From Rhodospirillales bacterium URHD0017 (GTDB lineage Bacteria > Pseudomonadota > Alphaproteobacteria > Reyranellales > Reyranellaceae), in contig FODP01000006.1 of the NCBI GenBank assembly GCA_900110395.1, forward strand, positions 168,821 to 232,820: 64,000 bases of DNA, read 5' to 3'. The notes beneath the pieces were generated by a model that worked only from the letters and a program-made list of their open reading frames with translations, searched no databases and was not told the DNA's origin. Position 1 is the first letter of the stretch. Each line of letters starts with the position of its first letter. Shown piece by piece: positions 9,596 to 22,921 of this stretch. The position numbers were made by a program, and so were the translations under genes.

Positions 9596-10357
9596 ATGAG
9601 CAAGGTCATCATCGAGAAGAACGGACCGGTCAAGACCGTGTGGATGAACCGGCCGGAGAAGCGCAACGCGCTCGACAGCGAATTGCTGAAGGAGATGATC
9701 GGCGCCCTGCAGGCGCCGGTCGCGGCCGAAGACCGCGTCCTGGTGATCCGCGGCAAGGGCGACGTGTTCTGCGCCGGCCTCGACATGGCCGAGCGCAGCA
9801 AGTCGGCCGGCGCCGGCGAGGCGAGCGGCATAGAAATCATGCTGCGCGCCATCGAGCTTTGCCCGCTGCCCGTGGTGGCGGTGGTGCAGGGTGACGCCAT
9901 TGCCGGCGGCAACGAGCTGGCGTTGCATTGCGACCTCGTCGTGGCGAGCCAGAAGGCGCGCTTCGGCATGTCGCTGGCGCAGGTCGGCCTCGCGCCCAAC
10001 TGGTTCCTCGCCAAGAAGCTGATGGAAGTGCTGGGGCCGGTGACGACCCGCGAGATGCTGCTGCTGGGCGATCCTCTGCCCTCGACCAAGCTCTTCGCGC
10101 TCGGCCTGATCGCGCGCTGCGTCCCGGCCGACCAGCTCGAGGCCGAGGCAAGCAAAGTCATCGACCGGCTGGCCGCCAACGCGCCGCTGTCGCTCAAGGC
10201 CATGAAGGCACTGACCGTGCGTCAGCTCGAGTTTCGCGACGCCATCAAGCACGACGACGTGGACGCAGCCGTGCGGGCGGCGATGCAGAGCAAGGACGCA
10301 CAGGAAGGCATGAAGGCCCGCCTGGAGAAGCGCACCGCCAAGTTCCAGGGCAAGTGA
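9596..10357 (+). CDS. enoyl-CoA hydratase/isomerase family protein
   Basis: The 253-residue crotonase-fold protein has the oxyanion-hole segments RGKGDVFCAGLDM and DAIAGGNELAL. It starts MSKVIIEKNGPVKTVWMNRPEKRNA. It is a cytoplasmic beta-oxidation-type enzyme; the exact substrate cannot be read. The Glu of the first catalytic position of hydratases (in GGGNELA-type motifs) is present, while the second is not obvious, so isomerase or other crotonase chemistry is possible. The ATG at 9596 has GGAG 8 bases upstream; a GTG at 9587 overlaps that site. It ends 1 base before the next gene's GTG. Confidence 0.9.
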   Translation: MSKVIIEKNGPVKTVWMNRPEKRNALDSELLKEMIGALQAPVAAEDRVLVIRGKGDVFCAGLDMAERSKSAGAGEASGIEIMLRAIELCPLPVVAVVQGDAIAGGNELALHCDLVVASQKARFGMSLAQVGLAPNWFLAKKLMEVLGPVTTREMLLLGDPLPSTKLFALGLIARCVPADQLEAEASKVIDRLAANAPLSLKAMKALTVRQLEFRDAIKHDDVDAAVRAAMQSKDAQEGMKARLEKRTAKFQGK

Positions 10358-10358
10358 C

Positions 10359-10700
10359 GTGGCCCTCAGGCTGCGCCTCGACAAACCCTGGCGCCCGCTG
10401 ACGGCGGAAGTCGTCGATCGCCTGCCGGGTCAGCTCGGCGTCTATCAGATCGCCGATGCCAAGGGCACCATCGTCTATATCGGCCAGGCCGGCGCGCGTA
10501 CGGCCTTCGGCCTGCGCAGCGAATTGCAGCGCGAGGCGAGCCAGCGCGCCTCGGGCCATCAGTTCCGCGTCGAGGTCAACCAGCAGTACCGCACGCGCTG
10601 GTTCGAGCTTTTGATGGTGCACCAGGCCGACCACGGCAGCCTGCCAACCGACAACGCCAAAAACCCGCCGCCTGCGCTTGGCAGGCTCAGCCCGAACTGA
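10359..10700 (+). CDS. short GIY-YIG-like protein, unknown function
   Basis: The 113-residue protein begins at GTG 10359, one base after the hydratase stop, so translation is probably coupled. Residues 25-45 read LGVYQIADAKGTIVYIGQAG, resembling a GIY-YIG nuclease start (GVYxI...VYIGQ). The rest keeps FGLRSEL and an FELLMVH segment, but no clear catalytic Arg/Glu pair can be assigned. Its position inside an acyl-CoA operon is odd for a nuclease. It may be a degenerate fold reused for another role. Confidence 0.7.
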   Translation: MALRLRLDKPWRPLTAEVVDRLPGQLGVYQIADAKGTIVYIGQAGARTAFGLRSELQREASQRASGHQFRVEVNQQYRTRWFELLMVHQADHGSLPTDNAKNPPPALGRLSPN

Positions 10701-10710
10701 CGAGGCAACC

Positions 10711-11877
10711 ATGGATTTCGAGCCCAGCGCCGAACAGCAGATGCTGATCGACCAGGTCCGCCGCTACGTGCGCGAGGAGATAATCCCGCTCGAGGCCAAG
10801 CTCGACCCCGACGCCGCCGAGCTTGATCCCGCCGACCAGGCGCGGCTGGTCGAGAAGACCAAGGCGATGGGCCTGTACGGCATCGACATCCCCAAGGAAT
10901 TCGGCGGACCCGACATCGACATCGTCACCCGAGTGCTGCTCGCCATCGAGATGGCCCAGCACCGCGCCGGTCTCTACGTCCCCTGCTACGGCACCTTCGG
11001 CGGCGCCGGCCTTGCCCAGATCTTCGAAGCCAACGAGGACCAGAAGGAGCGCTACCTCTATCCGACCTTGCGTGGCGAGAAGAAGCCGTTCTTCGGACTC
11101 ACCGAGCCGTCGGGCGGCAGCGATCCGGCGCGCGCCATCCAGACCAGGGCCGAGCGCAAGGACAATGGCTGGGTGTTGAATGGCGCCAAGATCTTCATCT
11201 CCGGCGCCGACCGCGCGCAGTACGGCATCGTCTTCGCCCGCACCGACGCCTCCAAGGGCCGCGCCGGCATCACCTGCTTCATCATCGACGCCGGCACGCC
11301 GGGCTTCCATGTCCGGCGCGTCGTGCACACGCTGCGCTCGTCGAGCTATGCCACCGAGCTCGAGTTCAAGGATTGCTGGGTGTCGGACCATCAGATCCTG
11401 GGCGAGGTCAACAAGGGCTTCGCCGTCGCCAACGACCGGCTGACGCGCCAGCGCATCCCCTATGCCGCGGGCTGCATCGGCGTCGCCATTGCCGCCCACG
11501 AGATGGCCGTCGAATGGGCCAAGATGCGCAGCACCTTCGGCGAGAAGCTCGCCAACCGGCAGGCCATCCAGTGGATGCTGGTCGACAACGAGATCGACAT
11601 CCGCACGGCCCGCCATTTCACGCTCGAGGCTGCCGAGAAGGCGCGGCGCGGGCTGCCCTTCCGCACCGAGGCCGCGATCGCCAAGCTGACGGCATCGGAA
11701 GGCGGTGGTCGTGTCGTCGATCGCGCCATGCAGATCCATGGCGGCATGGGGATGACCAAGGATCTGCCGCTGGAACGCTGGTATCGCGAGATGCGCATTC
11801 GCCGCGTCGGCGAAGGCCCGAGCGAGGTGCAGCGCATGGTCATCGCGCGCGAGATCCTGGGCAGCAACCTCAGATGA
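10711..11877 (+). CDS. acyl-CoA dehydrogenase family protein
   Basis: The 388-residue flavoprotein starts MDFEPSAEQQMLIDQVRRYV. It contains the FAD and substrate motifs FFGLTEPSGGSDPA, RQAIQWML, QIHGGMGMTKDLPLERWYR and a C-terminal GEGPSEVQRM, where the Glu aligns with the catalytic base of medium-chain dehydrogenases. It would oxidise an acyl-CoA to the enoyl-CoA handled by the neighbouring hydratase, passing electrons to ETF. It overlaps the next gene by 4 bases (ATGA), so it is translationally coupled to the CoA-transferase. The substrate is unknown. Confidence 0.93.
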   Translation: MDFEPSAEQQMLIDQVRRYVREEIIPLEAKLDPDAAELDPADQARLVEKTKAMGLYGIDIPKEFGGPDIDIVTRVLLAIEMAQHRAGLYVPCYGTFGGAGLAQIFEANEDQKERYLYPTLRGEKKPFFGLTEPSGGSDPARAIQTRAERKDNGWVLNGAKIFISGADRAQYGIVFARTDASKGRAGITCFIIDAGTPGFHVRRVVHTLRSSSYATELEFKDCWVSDHQILGEVNKGFAVANDRLTRQRIPYAAGCIGVAIAAHEMAVEWAKMRSTFGEKLANRQAIQWMLVDNEIDIRTARHFTLEAAEKARRGLPFRTEAAIAKLTASEGGGRVVDRAMQIHGGMGMTKDLPLERWYREMRIRRVGEGPSEVQRMVIAREILGSNLR

Positions 11878-12992
11878 GCAAGCCGCTGGCCGGCCTGAAA
11901 GTCGTCGAGTTCGGCCAGAACCTCGCCGGGCCCTATTGCGGGCAGATCCTGGCCTTCCTCGGCGCCGAGGTGGTGAAGGTCGAGCGGCCCGAAGGCGACG
12001 ATGCGCGCAAATGGGGCCCGCCCTTCATCGACGGTGACGGCGTGGGCTTCATTGCGCTGAACCGCGGCAAGAAGTCGATCACCTGCGATCTTCGCGACAA
12101 GGCCGAGCGCGAGGCGCTGGTCGAGCGCATCGGCGCGGCCGACGTCTTCGTGCACAACCTGCGGGCCGACGTGCCGGCCCAGTTCGGCATCGACGGCGCC
12201 ACGCTTACCAGGCGCTTCCCGCGGCTGATCTATGCCGACCTCGGCGCCTTTGGCCATGCCGGGCCGTGGAAGGAGCGGCCGGGCTACGAGCCGATCATCC
12301 AGGCCGTCGCCGGGCTGATCTCGCTGAACGGCGACCCATCGGGCCCCGAGGCGCGTGTCGGCGTCTCGATCATCGACCTGTCGACCGGCATGTGGACGGC
12401 GATCGGCGTGCTGGCGGCGATCGCCCGACGCGCTGCCACCGGCCGCGGCAGCCTGGTCAACACCTCGCTGTTCGAGAGCGGCCTGATGTGGGCGTCGAAT
12501 CACGCGGCGAATTATTCGGTGACGGGCAAGATGGCGGCGCGCCAGGGCACCGGCCACCCTTCGCTCACGCCCTACCAGGCCTTCGAGTGCAGCGATGGGC
12601 CCTTGATGATCTGCCCTGGCAACGACCGGCTATGGCGCAAGTTCGCCGAGGCGCTGGGCCATCCCGAATGGCCGGACGAGCCGCGCTTCAAAACCAATGT
12701 CGAGCGCATGCAGCATCGCGACCTGCTGTTGGGCATGATCGGCGAGATCATGAAGCACAAGAGCCGCGACTACTGGTCGGGCAAACTGGACGTGCTCGGC
12801 GTGCCCAACGGGCCGCTCAACACCGTGCCGCAGGTGCTCGAACTCGCCCAGGTGGCGGCCCTCGGCATGTTCTCGAAGCCCTACGCCGGCTCGAACGCGC
12901 TGTTCCACGGCCTGCCGGTCAGCTTCGACGGCGAGCGCGCGGCCGAAATCGCCAAGGCGCCGAAGATCGGTGAGCACAACGGGAAGATCTAG
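11874..12992 (+). CDS. CaiB/BaiF family (class III) CoA-transferase
   Basis: The 372-residue protein begins MSKPLAGLKVVEFGQNLAGP and contains the conserved FLGAEVVKVERPEGDD and LNRGKKSI segments. The catalytic Asp168 lies in VSIIDLSTG, aligned with Asp169 of formyl-CoA transferase. It would activate an acid by CoA transfer, giving the substrate for the dehydrogenase upstream. The ATGA overlap with the dehydrogenase gene supports an operon 8615-12992. It ends 7 bases before the convergent DUF6492-like gene, with no terminator in between. Confidence 0.93.
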   Translation: MSKPLAGLKVVEFGQNLAGPYCGQILAFLGAEVVKVERPEGDDARKWGPPFIDGDGVGFIALNRGKKSITCDLRDKAEREALVERIGAADVFVHNLRADVPAQFGIDGATLTRRFPRLIYADLGAFGHAGPWKERPGYEPIIQAVAGLISLNGDPSGPEARVGVSIIDLSTGMWTAIGVLAAIARRAATGRGSLVNTSLFESGLMWASNHAANYSVTGKMAARQGTGHPSLTPYQAFECSDGPLMICPGNDRLWRKFAEALGHPEWPDEPRFKTNVERMQHRDLLLGMIGEIMKHKSRDYWSGKLDVLGVPNGPLNTVPQVLELAQVAALGMFSKPYAGSNALFHGLPVSFDGERAAEIAKAPKIGEHNGKI

Positions 12993-12999
12993 AGCCGCG

Positions 13000-13944
13000 T
13001 CAGCCGGCGAAGCTCAGGGCGTATTCGCGCACCCGCTCGAGCGGGATGCGGGCGTGGCTTTGCACGATGATGAACTTGCCGCCGGGGTCGGTGCCGTTGG
13101 GCAGCTTGACCAGCCGCTCGAAGTCGTCGGCGCCCCAGACGCAGGACTGCTCGGAGAACAGGTGCACACTGGCGCCATAGCAGGTGTTCCATTCGACGTG
13201 ATAGTCGAACAGGTTGCCCCGCAGCTCGGCGACGGTCGTGTAGAGCGAATACTCGGTCCACGGCACGCGCATCGGCCGGCGGATCTTCCAGGACATCAAG
13301 GCCGTGGTCGACGAGCCCTGCGAGCCGTTGCGCATGTAGTCGAGGGTCTGCGCCGCGAGGTCGCCATGCAGCAAGTTGGGCGTCACCGACAGGCCATGGC
13401 CCTTGGCGTCGTAGTGGGTGCCGACCACCTCGGTGACATTGCGCCACCAGTCGTGGTGGACCTTGGGCTCCCAGCGCGACAGGCCGCGGCCGTTATCGAC
13501 GAAGGTCCGGGAATCGAAGTCGCCGACGCAGCAGACGTCGGAATCGAGCGTCAGGTAGCCGCCGAAGCCCAGCATCACCGGCACCTGCAGCTTGACGATC
13601 TGCTGCCGGTACCAGCCGGTCAGCAGGTAGAAGCTCGAGAACCACGGGAAGAAGTCGCTCTCAGGCCGCACCGACACGTTGATGTTGGGGAAGCGCGGCA
13701 GGCTGGTCCGCAGCAGGTGCGTGTCGTTGCCCGGCGAGACGATCAACAACTCGAAAGGCTTGCTGTCGCGCCAGTGCTTGGCGAGCGATTCGATCAAAAG
13801 ACCGGCACGCTCCAAGTCGCCCCGGCGCTTAATCGTGCGCAGAGCCAAGGGCAGGATGGCTTGGCGGACTTCTGAGAACATCGTCTTGGTTGGCCTGAAA
13901 ATACATGTGGGGCGGGAAGCCTTCCACATCAATTGCTTGGGCAA
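13000..13944 (-). CDS. DUF6492-like protein, possible glycosyltransferase
   Basis: The 314-residue soluble protein has SLAKHWRDSKPFELLIVSPG early, then LTLDSDVCCVGDF, a DxD-type motif expected to bind a nucleotide-sugar metal, then the WTEYSLYTTV and HLFSEQSCVW segments. This pattern fits the DUF6492 group, which is glycosyltransferase-like. Its first ~21 residues may not be translated: a second ATG at 13881 (MFSEVRQAILP) is an equally good start. It is not part of an obvious sugar cluster; the flanking genes are a CoA-transferase and LysR. Acceptor and donor are unknown. Confidence 0.7.
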   Translation of the reverse strand: MPKQLMWKASRPTCIFRPTKTMFSEVRQAILPLALRTIKRRGDLERAGLLIESLAKHWRDSKPFELLIVSPGNDTHLLRTSLPRFPNINVSVRPESDFFPWFSSFYLLTGWYRQQIVKLQVPVMLGFGGYLTLDSDVCCVGDFDSRTFVDNGRGLSRWEPKVHHDWWRNVTEVVGTHYDAKGHGLSVTPNLLHGDLAAQTLDYMRNGSQGSSTTALMSWKIRRPMRVPWTEYSLYTTVAELRGNLFDYHVEWNTCYGASVHLFSEQSCVWGADDFERLVKLPNGTDPGGKFIIVQSHARIPLERVREYALSFAG

Positions 13945-14030
13945 CCTGTGGGCTTTGACCTACCAGCGGCAGAACGTCCCATTCAAAAGCGATCGGAATG
14001 ACCGCTTCAAGAGCAGGGACTCAGGCCGCC

Positions 14031-14060
14031 AAAAAAAGACGCCGGGCCAAAAGGCCCGGC
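14031..14060 (-). terminator. strong Rho-independent terminator, minus strand
   Basis: An 8-bp perfect GC stem (GCCGGGCC/GGCCCGGC, 14041-14060) has a 4-base loop. On the minus strand it is followed by GTC and seven consecutive T residues (14037-14031). It lies 208 bases beyond the LysR stop. Confidence 0.9.
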
Positions 14061-14200
14061 GAGTCAAACAGGGAGGCTTCACGTCTGGGAGACGTGGGAT
14101 CATGAGGATCCCGAGTTTCGAACGCGAAAAGCAAAGAAACCGTTCGTGTCGAAAACCTGTCTCGAAAATAGTCTTCGGATTGCACATGGCTAGGGGGGAA
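14031..14200 (-). ncRNA. candidate small RNA with anti-Shine-Dalgarno motif
   Basis: Upstream of the strong terminator on the minus strand lies a perfect 6-bp hairpin ACGTCT/AGACGT (14081-14095). An unpaired GCCTCCCTGTTTGACTC linker joins the two hairpins. CCTCCC is the anti-Shine-Dalgarno core typical of alphaproteobacterial regulatory RNAs such as the AbcR type. The 5' end is not determined; 14200 is a guess. The alternative is the 3' UTR of the LysR message or a 3'-UTR-derived RNA. Confidence 0.4.
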
Positions 14201-14267
14201 TTTCCGGCAACTGGCATGCGATGGACGCATGCCTTTCACCGACTATGCAATCCTGCACGTCTGATCT

Positions 14268-15158
14268 TCAGAATCGGGTCTCCGCGACCTTCCGCAACAG
14301 GAAATCCCGGAACACGGCGATCCGCTTGGAGTGCCGCAGTTCCTCGGGATAGGTGAAATACACATCGGTGGTGCGAACATTGAGTTCCGGCAGGACCATG
14401 TCGATCTTGGTCGATTCGCGCGCCAGGTAGTCGGGCAGCGAGGCTATCCCCAGGCCGGATTCGACGGCGCGGAAGATCCCGTAGGTGTTGTTGACGCGCA
14501 GCACGACGATGCGGGCGGCCTGATCAGGGTTGCCTTCGCGCAGCAGCCAGTTGACGTCCTGCACGGGCGCGCGCGCGTCCTCGCCGAAGATGATCAGGCG
14601 GTGCTGGTCGAGTTCGTCGATCGACTTGGGCTTGCCGTACTTCTGGATGTAGCTGTGGGCGGCGTAGACGTGGCTGCGCACGGTCAGCAGGTGGCGCTGC
14701 ACCAGGCCGGGCTGGCGCGGCATCATCATGCGGATGGCCACGTCGGCCTCGCGCATGCCGAGATCGAGCTCGTTGTCCGACAGCACCAGACTGACATCGA
14801 TATCGGGATAGGTGGTGATGAACTCGTGCATCTGCGCGGTCAGCCAGGTCGAGCCGAAGCCCACCGTGGCGTGGATTTTCAGGCGGCCTGCCGGCTTGTC
14901 CTGGTTGGCGCGCAGCAGTGCCTCGGCGGTGTTGACCTTGGCCGCCATGTCGCGCGCCGTGCGGTACAGGAGCTCACCCTGCTCGGTGAGGATCAGGCCG
15001 CGCGCATGGCGATGGAACAGCATGACTCCCAGCTGCTCTTCGAGCGCGCCGATCTGGCGCGAGATCGCCGATTGGCTAAGTTTCAGTGATTCGCCGGCGT
15101 GAGTAAAACTTCCCGCGTCAGCTACGGCCTGGAAGATCCGCAGCTTGTCCCAGTCCAT
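14268..15158 (-). CDS. LysR-family transcriptional regulator
   Basis: The 296-residue regulator has an N-terminal winged helix-turn-helix (DWDKLRIFQAVADAGSFT, LKLSQSAISRQIGALE) and a periplasmic-binding-protein-like effector domain from about residue 90. It is read in the same direction as trxB and lies 65 bases downstream of it, so it may be co-transcribed. Proximity suggests control of redox functions, but no target site is identified. The start at 15158 is the only sensible ATG for the helix-turn-helix. Confidence 0.93.
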   Translation of the reverse strand: MDWDKLRIFQAVADAGSFTHAGESLKLSQSAISRQIGALEEQLGVMLFHRHARGLILTEQGELLYRTARDMAAKVNTAEALLRANQDKPAGRLKIHATVGFGSTWLTAQMHEFITTYPDIDVSLVLSDNELDLGMREADVAIRMMMPRQPGLVQRHLLTVRSHVYAAHSYIQKYGKPKSIDELDQHRLIIFGEDARAPVQDVNWLLREGNPDQAARIVVLRVNNTYGIFRAVESGLGIASLPDYLARESTKIDMVLPELNVRTTDVYFTYPEELRHSKRIAVFRDFLLRKVAETRF

Positions 15159-15223
15159 GACATCGCCTCCCTCAGGCGCCTTGGCCCTGCGCCAAAGCGC
15201 TCATGCGCGCCCTGCGCCGCTTG

Positions 15224-16195
15224 CTACTCCGCGGCTTGCGCGAGGCGGGCTTCCTGGCCCGCCAACCATTTCTCCGCCTCCAACGCCGCCATGCAGCCGG
15301 TGCCGGCTGCCGTGACGGCCTGGCGGAAGATCTTGTCCTGCACGTCGCCCGCCGCGTAGACGCCGTCGACGTCGGTGGCGGTCGAATCGGGCTTGGTGAT
15401 GAGATAGCCCTCGCTGTCCATGGCGAGCTTGCCCTTGAACAGCTCGGTGTTGGGCGAATGGCCGATGGCGATGAACACGCCGTCGGTCGCGAGCTCCTTG
15501 TCCGCCCCGGTCTTGACGTTCTTCACGCGCACGCCCTGGACCAGGGGCGCGGGCTTGGCCTCGCCGAGAATCTCCTGCAGCGTGTGATCCCACAGCACCG
15601 TGACCTTGGGATTCTTGAACAGGCGGTCCTGCAGGATCTTTTCCGCGCGGAAGGCATCGCGGCGATGGATGATCGTCACCTTCGAGGCGTGGTGCGTGAG
15701 ATAGAGCGCCTCCTCGACCGCGGTGTTGCCGCCGCCGACCACGACCACTTCCTTGCCGCGGAAGAAGAAGCCGTCGCAGGTCGCGCAGGCCGACACGCCG
15801 CCGCCACGGAAGGTCTCCTCGGTCGGGATGCCCAGCCACTTCGCGGTGGCGCCGGTCGAGATGATCAATGCGTCCGCTTCATAGCGGTCACCGGAATCGC
15901 CGAGGCAGACGAACGGCCGGCGCGACAAGTCGACGTCGACGACGGTGTCGAAGAAGAGCTGGGTGCCGACATGCTCGGCCTGCTTCTGCATCTGCTCCAT
16001 CAGCCAGGGGCCCTGAATGACGTCGGCGAAGCCCGGGTAGTTCTCCACGTCGGTGGTGATCGTGAGCTGGCCGCCGGGCTGGATGCCCTGGACCAGCATG
16101 GGCTTCAGGCTGGCGCGCGCGGCATAGATGGCCGCCGTGTAACCAGCCGGTCCCGACCCCAGAATGAGCACTTTGCCCCGATGAGTTGCCGCCAT
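15224..16195 (-). CDS. trxB: thioredoxin reductase (NADPH)
   Basis: The 323-residue FAD/NADPH enzyme has the N-terminal dinucleotide motif ILGSGPAGYTAAIYAARA, the NADPH site VVVGGGNTAVEEALYL and the redox-active CATC in GVSACATCDGFFF. It keeps thioredoxin reduced in the cytoplasm. The length is typical (E. coli 321). It is divergent from the Lrp-family gene, sharing a 175-base intergenic region, and is followed by the LysR gene. Confidence 0.96.
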   Translation of the reverse strand: MAATHRGKVLILGSGPAGYTAAIYAARASLKPMLVQGIQPGGQLTITTDVENYPGFADVIQGPWLMEQMQKQAEHVGTQLFFDTVVDVDLSRRPFVCLGDSGDRYEADALIISTGATAKWLGIPTEETFRGGGVSACATCDGFFFRGKEVVVVGGGNTAVEEALYLTHHASKVTIIHRRDAFRAEKILQDRLFKNPKVTVLWDHTLQEILGEAKPAPLVQGVRVKNVKTGADKELATDGVFIAIGHSPNTELFKGKLAMDSEGYLITKPDSTATDVDGVYAAGDVQDKIFRQAVTAAGTGCMAALEAEKWLAGQEARLAQAAE

Positions 16196-16370
16196 GACCT
16201 ACCCGCATCCCGCAAACGCATATCTTCGACATATATGCAAACCTCTCCAGGTATGCACGGATGTTCTGACGCCGCGGGCGCAATTGTTCACAGCGACTTG
16301 GCCCAAACCCGCAACTTTATTGCGCGCCCGGCATGGTTCTGGCATAGAGCGCGGCCAACGGAGGAAATTG

Positions 16371-16847
16371 ATGGCTCGTGCAAAGCTCGATCGGATCGAT
16401 CGGCGCATTATCAGCGACCTGCAGGCAAACGGACGCATGACCAACGTGGAGCTGGCCGAACGCGCCGGCATATCCGCGCCGCCTTGCCTGCGGCGTGTGC
16501 GGGCGCTCGAGCGTGCCGGAATCATCAAGGGTTACCATGCGGAACTCAGCCCCGAGACCCTGGGCTACAGCGTCTCGGTGTTCGCCCTGGTCGGGCTCAA
16601 CAGCCAGGCCGAGATCGACCTCAAGGCATTCGAGGAGCTCATCGCCAAGTGGGACGAGGTCCGCGAATGCCACATGCTGGCAGGGGAAGCCGACTTCCTG
16701 CTGAAGATCGTCGCGGAGACCTGGGACGAGTACCAGAAGTTCCTGACCACGCGGCTGACCTCGGCGCCCAACGTCAGCCATGTGAAATCCATGATGGTTT
16801 TCCGCACCGCCAAGCAGCTGCCCGGGGTGCCGATCTCCGTCGAGTAG
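16371..16847 (+). CDS. Lrp/AsnC-family transcriptional regulator
   Basis: The 158-residue protein has an N-terminal helix-turn-helix (LDRIDRRIISDLQANGRMTN, ISAPPCLRRVRALE) and a RAM ligand-binding domain ending with VKSMMVFRTAKQ. Size and motifs match Lrp itself, so leucine or another amino acid may be the effector. The ATG at 16371 has GGAGGAAA 6 bases upstream; upstream in-frame codons lack coding character. It is divergent from trxB, so it may regulate trxB as well as itself. Confidence 0.93.
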   Translation: MARAKLDRIDRRIISDLQANGRMTNVELAERAGISAPPCLRRVRALERAGIIKGYHAELSPETLGYSVSVFALVGLNSQAEIDLKAFEELIAKWDEVRECHMLAGEADFLLKIVAETWDEYQKFLTTRLTSAPNVSHVKSMMVFRTAKQLPGVPISVE

Positions 16848-16857
16848 GAGCAAGGAC

Positions 16858-17244
16858 ATGGACGGCAGTCCCGCCCCCGACGTCACCCTGGAGCGTCTGC
16901 ACGAGATCGCCGACGCCTTCGCCCGCCGCGATGTCGACGGCATCGTCAATTCGTTCGCCGAGGACGGCGAGTTCCGCAACGCCCGCGGGCCCGACTATTG
17001 GGGGCAAAGCTTCAAAGGCAAGGCGGCGATCCGCGGCTACTTCGAGCCGCTGTTTGCCTCGACCGGCGACGTGAGCTGGAAGCACACCAGCGAATTCATC
17101 TGCGGCAACCGCGCTGTAACCGAATGGCACCGCACCGCGACGCTCCGCACCGGCGAGCGCCAGCAGTGGCTGGGCTGCGACCTCTACACCTTCCGCCGCG
17201 GCCTGATCGTCATGAAGGACACCTACATCAAGGTCGTCATCTGA
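16858..17244 (+). CDS. SnoaL/NTF2-like protein
   Basis: The 128-residue single-domain protein has the cone-shaped NTF2-like pattern: helix LERLHEIADAFARRDVDGIV, then NSFAEDGEF, KGKAAIRGYFEPLF and a C-terminal beta sheet (VTEWHRTATL, YTFRRGLIVMKDTYIKV). The family covers small-molecule isomerases and binding proteins, so no reaction can be named. It starts 10 bases after the lrp stop with TAGGAGC before the ATG, so it is likely co-transcribed. Confidence 0.85.
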   Translation: MDGSPAPDVTLERLHEIADAFARRDVDGIVNSFAEDGEFRNARGPDYWGQSFKGKAAIRGYFEPLFASTGDVSWKHTSEFICGNRAVTEWHRTATLRTGERQQWLGCDLYTFRRGLIVMKDTYIKVVI

Positions 17245-17355
17245 CGGCCCTGGCCGCGCTGCCTTGAAAACTTCGCGAAAAACCCTCTTGCGGGAAACGC
17301 TGTGTATCTATAGCCTGCCAAAAATACACGGCGTTACCGCTACGTGGAGGCGCAC

Positions 17356-17928
17356 ATGGCCAACCTGATGCACTCGGCCCGGCTGCTGGTTTTGGACCTC
17401 GCCTCGACGTTCCTGTTCCTGATCGTCCTGCTGATCACCAAGGACCTCATGCTCGCCGTCGGCCTCGGCGTCGGTCTCGGCATCGTGCAGATCGTGTGGA
17501 TGAAGGCGCGCGGCCAGCGCATCGACACCATGCAATGGCTCTCGATCGGCCTGGTCGTGGTCTCCGGCATCGCCACCATGCTGACCAGCGACGCGCGCTT
17601 CGTGATGCTGAAGCCCACGGTGATCTACTGCATCGTCGGCGCCTACATGCTGAAGCCGGGCTGGATGACCCGCTACCTGCCGCCGATCGCGGTCCACCTG
17701 GTCCCGGACCTCGCCTGGACCTTCGGCTTCGTGTGGGCCGGGCTGATGTTCCTGTCGGCGGCGCTCAACATCGCGCTGGCGCTGACCCTCGATCCAGTGA
17801 GCTGGTCGGCGACGATGTCGATCTGGGGGATCGCCAGCAAGATCGCGCTGTTCCTGGTGCAGTACGGCCTGATGCGGTTCGTCGGCGTGCGGCGCGCCAA
17901 GGCGGCGATGGCCCAGGCTTCTACTTGA
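17356..17928 (+). CDS. YciB/IspZ-like inner membrane protein
   Basis: The 190-residue protein has five to six hydrophobic helices ([44 protein letters not shown]). It carries the YciB signatures [13 protein letters not shown] and WMTRYLPP, where the family has FKPTI..ll. YciB proteins act in envelope and septum integrity. The ATG at 17356 follows GTGGAGG at 5 bases. It converges on greA and the two stop regions overlap by 8 bases. Confidence 0.8.
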   Translation: MANLMHSARLLVLDLASTFLFLIVLLITKDLMLAVGLGVGLGIVQIVWMKARGQRIDTMQWLSIGLVVVSGIATMLTSDARFVMLKPTVIYCIVGAYMLKPGWMTRYLPPIAVHLVPDLAWTFGFVWAGLMFLSAALNIALALTLDPVSWSATMSIWGIASKIALFLVQYGLMRFVGVRRAKAAMAQAST

Positions 17929-18394
17929 ACTGAACGCCCACGACTTCATAGGAGCGCGCGCCGCGCGGCGTCTGGACCTCGACGGTGTCGCCCACCGTCT
18001 TGCCGATCAGGGCGCGGCCGATCGGCGAGGTCACCGAGATGCGGCCTTTGGCAAGGTCGGCCTCATAGGGGCCGACGATCTGGTATTTCAGCTTCTGGTC
18101 GGTATCTTCGTCGGCCAGGCGCACGGTGGCACCGAACTTCACGATCTTGCCGGAAAGCTTGCTGAAATCGATCACCTCGGCGCGCGAGATGATGTCCTCG
18201 ATCTCGGCGATGCGGCCTTCGATGAAGCCCTGACGTTCGCGCGCGGAGGTGTATTCGGCGTTCTCCGAAAGATCGCCATGCTCGCGCGCCGCCGCGATCG
18301 CCTTGATGATCGCCGGGCGCTCCACGCTCTTCAGCTGCTTCAGTTCGTCCTCGAGGACTTTCAGCCCCTCGGCCGTCGTCGGAACCCTTTCCAT
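17921..18394 (-). CDS. greA: transcription elongation factor GreA
   Basis: The 157-residue protein rescues backtracked RNA polymerase by stimulating transcript cleavage. The N-terminal coiled coil carries the acidic-tip motif [15 protein letters not shown]. The C-terminal FKBP-like domain contains [14 protein letters not shown]. It ends GVQFK and the length is typical. The start at 18394 (MERVPTT) is the GreA consensus start; upstream codons are spurious. It lies 90 bases downstream of carB in the same direction, an arrangement common in alphaproteobacteria. Confidence 0.96.
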   Translation of the reverse strand: MERVPTTAEGLKVLEDELKQLKSVERPAIIKAIAAAREHGDLSENAEYTSARERQGFIEGRIAEIEDIISRAEVIDFSKLSGKIVKFGATVRLADEDTDQKLKYQIVGPYEADLAKGRISVTSPIGRALIGKTVGDTVEVQTPRGARSYEVVGVQFK

Positions 18395-18484
18395 TGCCTG
18401 ATCGTCCTTAATGATTCGCGCGGCGTCAACGCCCATCCCGGCCCATCAGGCCGGTTGTATTGCGCCTGATTTTGGCTCGGAGGG

Positions 18485-21730
<3,246 letters not shown>

Positions 21731-21733
21731 TCG

Positions 21734-22921
<1,188 letters not shown>

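Larger units (their letters stand above)
13945..14267. other. 323-base non-coding gap, AT-richer than surroundings
   Basis: There is no convincing gene. An 85-codon minus-strand frame exists here but reads straight through the terminator hairpin at 14031-14060. The interval holds that terminator, a second hairpin at 14081-14095 and a C-rich stretch, consistent with either a long 3' UTR of the LysR gene or a small RNA. Confidence 0.6.

Noticed and set aside
13960..14217. 85-codon minus-strand frame between DUF6492-like and LysR genes
   Set aside because: It reads through the strong terminator hairpin at 14031-14060 and has no ribosome-binding site or coding character.
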